DNA of 8,310 nucleotides, taken from the NCBI GenBank assembly GCA_035697245.1, contig DASSDH010000154.1:1-8310 (forward strand), in the 5' to 3' direction. Positions 5,468-8,310 of the stretch are shown one piece after another (position 1 is the stretch's first letter; the number at the start of each line of letters is the position of its first letter). The DNA is from JACVRX01 sp035697245 (GTDB lineage: Bacteria; Actinomycetota; Actinomycetes; Jiangellales; Jiangellaceae). Below the pieces are notes generated by a model, which had not been told where the DNA came from, did not search any database, and worked only from the letters and a program-made list of their open reading frames with translations. The position numbers were made by a program, and so were the translations under genes.

Positions 5468-5794
5468 GTGGAGTACGAGCTACTCGGCCCCCTACGAGTG
5501 CTCGACGGCGACGGCGCCGAGGTCCCGTTGCCTGCACCGAAAGTGCGCAGTGTGCTCGCGGTGCTGTTGGTAAACCGTGGTCAACGCGTGAGCGTGGACC
5601 GGATCGTGGACGCCCTGTGGGGTGATCAGCCGCCGCGGTCGGCTGCCAACTTGGTCCAGGGCTATGTGCGTGATCTGCGTCGGCGGCTTGGCGCCCTCGC
5701 TGTCGTGACGGTCACCGGGGGTTACCGGCTCGACGTCCCGAGGGGCTCGGTCGACGCGGACCGCTTCGAGGATTTGGCGCGGGCAGGCCGCTAA
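5468..5794 (+). CDS. AfsR/SARP-type winged-helix DNA-binding domain, 5' part of an interrupted regulator
   Basis: The GTG at 5468 gives a 108-residue product ending at an in-frame TAA (5792-5794). It opens with YELLGPLRVLDGDGAEVPL and continues with KVRSVLAVLLVNRGQRVS, VDRIVDALWGDQPPRSAANL, VQGYVRDLRRRLG and VVTVTGGYRLDV. This is a complete OmpR/PhoB-like winged helix of the SARP/AfsR class. The last residues, VDADRFEDLARAGR, are the first helix of the following BTAD domain. The reading frame continues unchanged after the stop with the rest of BTAD, the ATPase and TPRs, so this is the front of a once continuous ~900-residue regulator. No other start codon lies in frame upstream, and no Shine-Dalgarno sequence is visible. 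As a truncated product it could still bind the 11-bp direct repeats upstream, but it would lack BTAD, which normally helps dimerisation and activation. Confidence 0.8.
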   Translation: MEYELLGPLRVLDGDGAEVPLPAPKVRSVLAVLLVNRGQRVSVDRIVDALWGDQPPRSAANLVQGYVRDLRRRLGALAVVTVTGGYRLDVPRGSVDADRFEDLARAGR

Positions 5795-5803
5795 CGCGAG
5801 GCC

Positions 5804-8158
5804 TTGGCAACTTGGCACGGACCGGCCCTGGCCGAGTGGGCCGAGCAGCCCTGGGCGCGGGCCATCGCAGTCCGGCTGGAGGAGGAACGGCTCGCGGTGT
5901 TGGAGTTTCGCTTGACCCAGGATCTCGACGCGGGCCTGGCGTCGGCGGTGATTGCTGAACTTCGTGCGCTGGTCGAGGAACACCCGCTGCGGGAGCGGCT
6001 GCGAGTGTTGCTGGTCAAGGCGCTGTACGCCAATGGCCGGCAGGTGGAAGCGCTCGAGGCGTACGCGCAGGCTCGCAGTTACCTCGTCGACGAGGTCGGG
6101 ATTGAGCCCGGACCCGAGCTGCGCGCGGTGCTGGCAGCCGTGTTGGCGCAGGATCCCACGCTCGTACTGGCACCCCACCGTCCCGCCGCAACACCGCCGC
6201 TGCCAGTGAATCCGTTGATTGGTCGTGAGCAGGAACGTGTCACACTGCGGCGCTCGCTGATGGCTGCCCGACTCGTGACGCTCGCCGGACCGGGAGGAGT
6301 CGGCAAGATCAGGCTCGCGGTCGAGGTCGCCGCAGCGACACACTCCCCGTCCGGGACGGTGTGGTTCGTGGATCTCGCCCCGGTGTCGCACCATTCAGAC
6401 GTCCCCACCGCCGTGGCTCGGGCACTCCAGCTGGCCGATTCCGCCGGGCACGAGATCGACCACCTGTGCGACTATCTTTCCCGGCACCAAGGACTCCTTG
6501 TCCTCGACACCTGTGAGCACGTCGTCGAGGGCGTCGCCGAACTCGCCACCGCCCTGCTCGCGCGATGTCCCGACCTGCAGATCCTGACGACCACCCGCGA
6601 GCCGTTGACGGCCCCTGGCGAGCACGTCATCCGTCTGGGCGGGCTCGATGACGCTGCGGGCGTGGAGCTGTTCATGGCACGCGCCCGAGCGGTGGACCCC
6701 ATTGCTGACGTCGACAACGACGAGACCCGCGACATTGTCCGCAAGCTGGATGGGCTTCCGCTTGCACTCGAGCTGGCAGCTGCGAGGACCGCCTCCCTGT
6801 CGCTGGCGCAGCTTGCCAGAGGCTTGGACGATCCGCTCGAGCTGCTCGCGGGTGAGGTACGAACGGGTGACCCAAGGCACCGGACCATGCGGGCTGTCAT
6901 CGCGTGGAGCCATGACCTCCTCGATAGGAGTGACCGAGAGGCTTTGGCGGCACTTTCCGTGTTCGTGGGGCCCTTCGACCGCGACGCGGCACGCGCCGTG
7001 GTCGGGGTCGATTCGCCGAGAGCAGTAGAGCGTCTGCTCGCGCGATCGCTGCTCGCCCGAGACCGTGACCTGGCTGGACAAGCCCGGTACCGCCTCCTCG
7101 ACCCGGTGCGCCAGTTCGCCCACGAGCAGGCCACAACGACGATTCGCCAACGGGCACGCGACCGTCACCTCGAGCACCACGTGGAACTTGCGGCTCGTCT
7201 CGACGATCGGATCCGGACCGTCGAGGCGACTGCATCGGCGGCAGTTGCGAGGGCATGCGCGGACGACCTGCGTGCTGCCGCGACCTATGCCGTTGCCGAA
7301 CGCTCGGCGTCGGCAGGTCGGCTTGTCGCCGATCTCTATTGGTCGTGGTTTCTTGACGGGCACCTCACCGAGCTCCGGTCCTGGACCACATCAGCGCTCA
7401 GCTTCGAGACCGACCCTTGCGTTCGCGCTCGCCTCCTGCGGGTGTTGGCATCTTCGGCGCTCGCCCAGGGAGACACTGCCGTCGCCGTCGACGCTGCGCG
7501 CCATCAACTCGACTCTGCCCAGGCCATTCATGACGACGAACTGGTCGCCCTTGCACACAACCTGCTCGGCATGGCTGCCTGGGCACAAGGCGACTACACC
7601 GCCGCCGAGGTGCAGCACAGGGCCGCCCGCGAGTACGCAGGCAAGTCAGGCAAGCCATGGACACTCGCCCTTGTCACGGCACTGGCTGGACGGTCCGCGC
7701 ACGCGGCCGGAGACCATGAAGCCGGCCAGGTAATGCTCAACGATGCCGAGGTCCTGGCTGAAACTGTGGCCGAACCGATGGTTTTGGGGAGTGCCCTCGA
7801 TTACCGTGCCCACGCCGAACTCGCCGCGGGCCGCACCGAGGACGCGGCCGCATTCGTAACGCGAAGCCTCGCCGCATACCTAAGCATCGGCTATCAGGAA
7901 GGACTCGCCTCCGCCAGCATTCTGGCGGCCAATCTGGCCGTGTTGGCCGGCGAGTATGGACGGGCAGAAGCACTGCTGCACCAAGCCATCGACGTGTGTC
8001 GACGCCTGCGCCACCTGGGTGGCACAGCGTCCGCGCTCGAGGCGATGGCCTTGCTCGACCACGACCGAGGCGACCGGCAGCGCGCTGCCGCACACCTCGC
8101 CGAAGCTCGCGCCCTCAGGCACCGCACCGGCCACCGAGCCCCCGCCCATTCTGCATGA
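5804..8158 (+). CDS. AfsR-like regulator, BTAD - NB-ARC ATPase - TPR part, separated by an in-frame stop from its DNA-binding domain
   Basis: In the same frame as the winged-helix ORF and starting right after its TAA (a TTG at 5804 is the first possible start). Residues 1-120 are the rest of a BTAD domain (TWHGPALAEW, HPLRERLRVLLVKALY, DEVGIEPGPELR). Residues ~138-400 are a STAND/NB-ARC ATPase: LIGRE, Walker A GPGGVGKI (162-169), Walker B LLVLDTCEHV (231-240), LTTTREPL, GLPLALELAAAR (317-328). Residues ~480-775 are Ala-rich helical TPR-type repeats; there is no C-terminal LuxR helix-turn-helix. Two things are odd: Walker A ends in Lys-Ile, not the usual Lys-Thr (codon ATC 6308-6310), and Walker B has LDT where relatives often have LDN. 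The junction to the winged helix reads AGR-stop-REALATW, where relatives have about 15 more residues. The rest is open and well conserved, so the lesion is recent, an assembly artefact, or tolerated. It may not be translated alone, as there is no ribosome site. Confidence 0.78.
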   Translation: MATWHGPALAEWAEQPWARAIAVRLEEERLAVLEFRLTQDLDAGLASAVIAELRALVEEHPLRERLRVLLVKALYANGRQVEALEAYAQARSYLVDEVGIEPGPELRAVLAAVLAQDPTLVLAPHRPAATPPLPVNPLIGREQERVTLRRSLMAARLVTLAGPGGVGKIRLAVEVAAATHSPSGTVWFVDLAPVSHHSDVPTAVARALQLADSAGHEIDHLCDYLSRHQGLLVLDTCEHVVEGVAELATALLARCPDLQILTTTREPLTAPGEHVIRLGGLDDAAGVELFMARARAVDPIADVDNDETRDIVRKLDGLPLALELAAARTASLSLAQLARGLDDPLELLAGEVRTGDPRHRTMRAVIAWSHDLLDRSDREALAALSVFVGPFDRDAARAVVGVDSPRAVERLLARSLLARDRDLAGQARYRLLDPVRQFAHEQATTTIRQRARDRHLEHHVELAARLDDRIRTVEATASAAVARACADDLRAAATYAVAERSASAGRLVADLYWSWFLDGHLTELRSWTTSALSFETDPCVRARLLRVLASSALAQGDTAVAVDAARHQLDSAQAIHDDELVALAHNLLGMAAWAQGDYTAAEVQHRAAREYAGKSGKPWTLALVTALAGRSAHAAGDHEAGQVMLNDAEVLAETVAEPMVLGSALDYRAHAELAAGRTEDAAAFVTRSLAAYLSIGYQEGLASASILAANLAVLAGEYGRAEALLHQAIDVCRRLRHLGGTASALEAMALLDHDRGDRQRAAAHLAEARALRHRTGHRAPAHSA

Positions 8159-8219
8159 ACAGCTGAGCCGCGTCGCACGCTCACTGCCCGCCTCGCGTTG
8201 ACGTGGTGGCGGCGTGATC

Positions 8220-8248
8220 CCGGCCGAGCAGACCGCACGCTCGGCGGG
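8220..8248 (+). terminator. Possible hairpin terminator downstream of the AfsR-like gene
   Basis: CCGGCCGAGC (8220-8229) pairs with GCTCGGCGGG (8239-8248) over nine of ten positions around a nine-base loop, about 60 bp past the stop at 8158. No T tract follows. The rest of 8159-8310 shows no supportable gene on either strand. Confidence 0.35.
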
Positions 8249-8310
8249 CCCACCAGCCACACTCGACTAGCACCCGGGCTGCGTACCGGTCATTGTGCTG
8301 GGGAACCTGG

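Noticed and set aside
5492..6394. A 300-codon minus-strand frame over the regulator
   Set aside because: It lies opposite conserved winged-helix, BTAD and P-loop sequence and has no motif of its own.

Overview
The window is high-GC DNA with the codon bias and gene families of an actinobacterium (Actinomycetota); the sequence does not fix the order or genus. It holds eight protein-coding loci in five blocks, and four of them carry visible damage. No RNA gene, CRISPR array, insertion sequence or phage gene was found.

Left block (1-1258, + strand): the 3' part of a zinc-free medium-chain dehydrogenase/quinone-oxidoreductase gene, a perfect hairpin, then an intact small VOC (glyoxalase-fold) gene. 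Next (1239-1740, - strand) is the effector-domain half of a LysR regulator. Its DNA-binding half is missing, and it abuts the start of the next gene on the other strand.

Catabolic block (1745-4010, + strand): a diaminopropionate ammonia-lyase (YgeX type), a 32-codon remnant of the N-terminus of a hydantoinase-pathway N-carbamoyl amino-acid hydrolase, and an intact M20 metallo-deacylase/peptidase (ArgE/DapE/YgeY type). All three are joined by ATGA stop/start overlaps. The set recalls the E. coli ygeW-ygeX-ygeY-hyuA neighbourhood and suggests that an acylated or carbamoylated 2,3-diaminopropionate-like compound is deacylated and then deaminated.

Signalling block (3979-5370, - strand): a DUF4242 (SCO4226-like, nickel-binding family) domain fused to a class III adenylate cyclase domain and split by a one-base insertion in a four-C run, and upstream of it a 97-residue dimeric alpha+beta-barrel, YdhR/ABM-like protein.

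Regulator block (5468-8158, + strand, divergent): a large AfsR/SARP-type regulator (winged helix, BTAD, NB-ARC ATPase, TPR). An in-frame TAA splits it after the DNA-binding domain, about 15 BTAD residues are missing at that point, and the Walker A Thr is replaced by Ile. The 97-bp divergent intergenic region contains three direct repeats, CTGGAG(C/T)C, at exactly 11-bp period. This is the operator layout expected for SARP-type DNA-binding domains. A TACGCT -10-like element follows, placed so that the mRNA would begin at or next to the GTG start (leaderless). The most interesting reading is an autoregulated divergon of SARP/AfsR regulator, small ABM-like protein and DUF4242-cyclase, with its genes partly broken in this copy or in this assembly.
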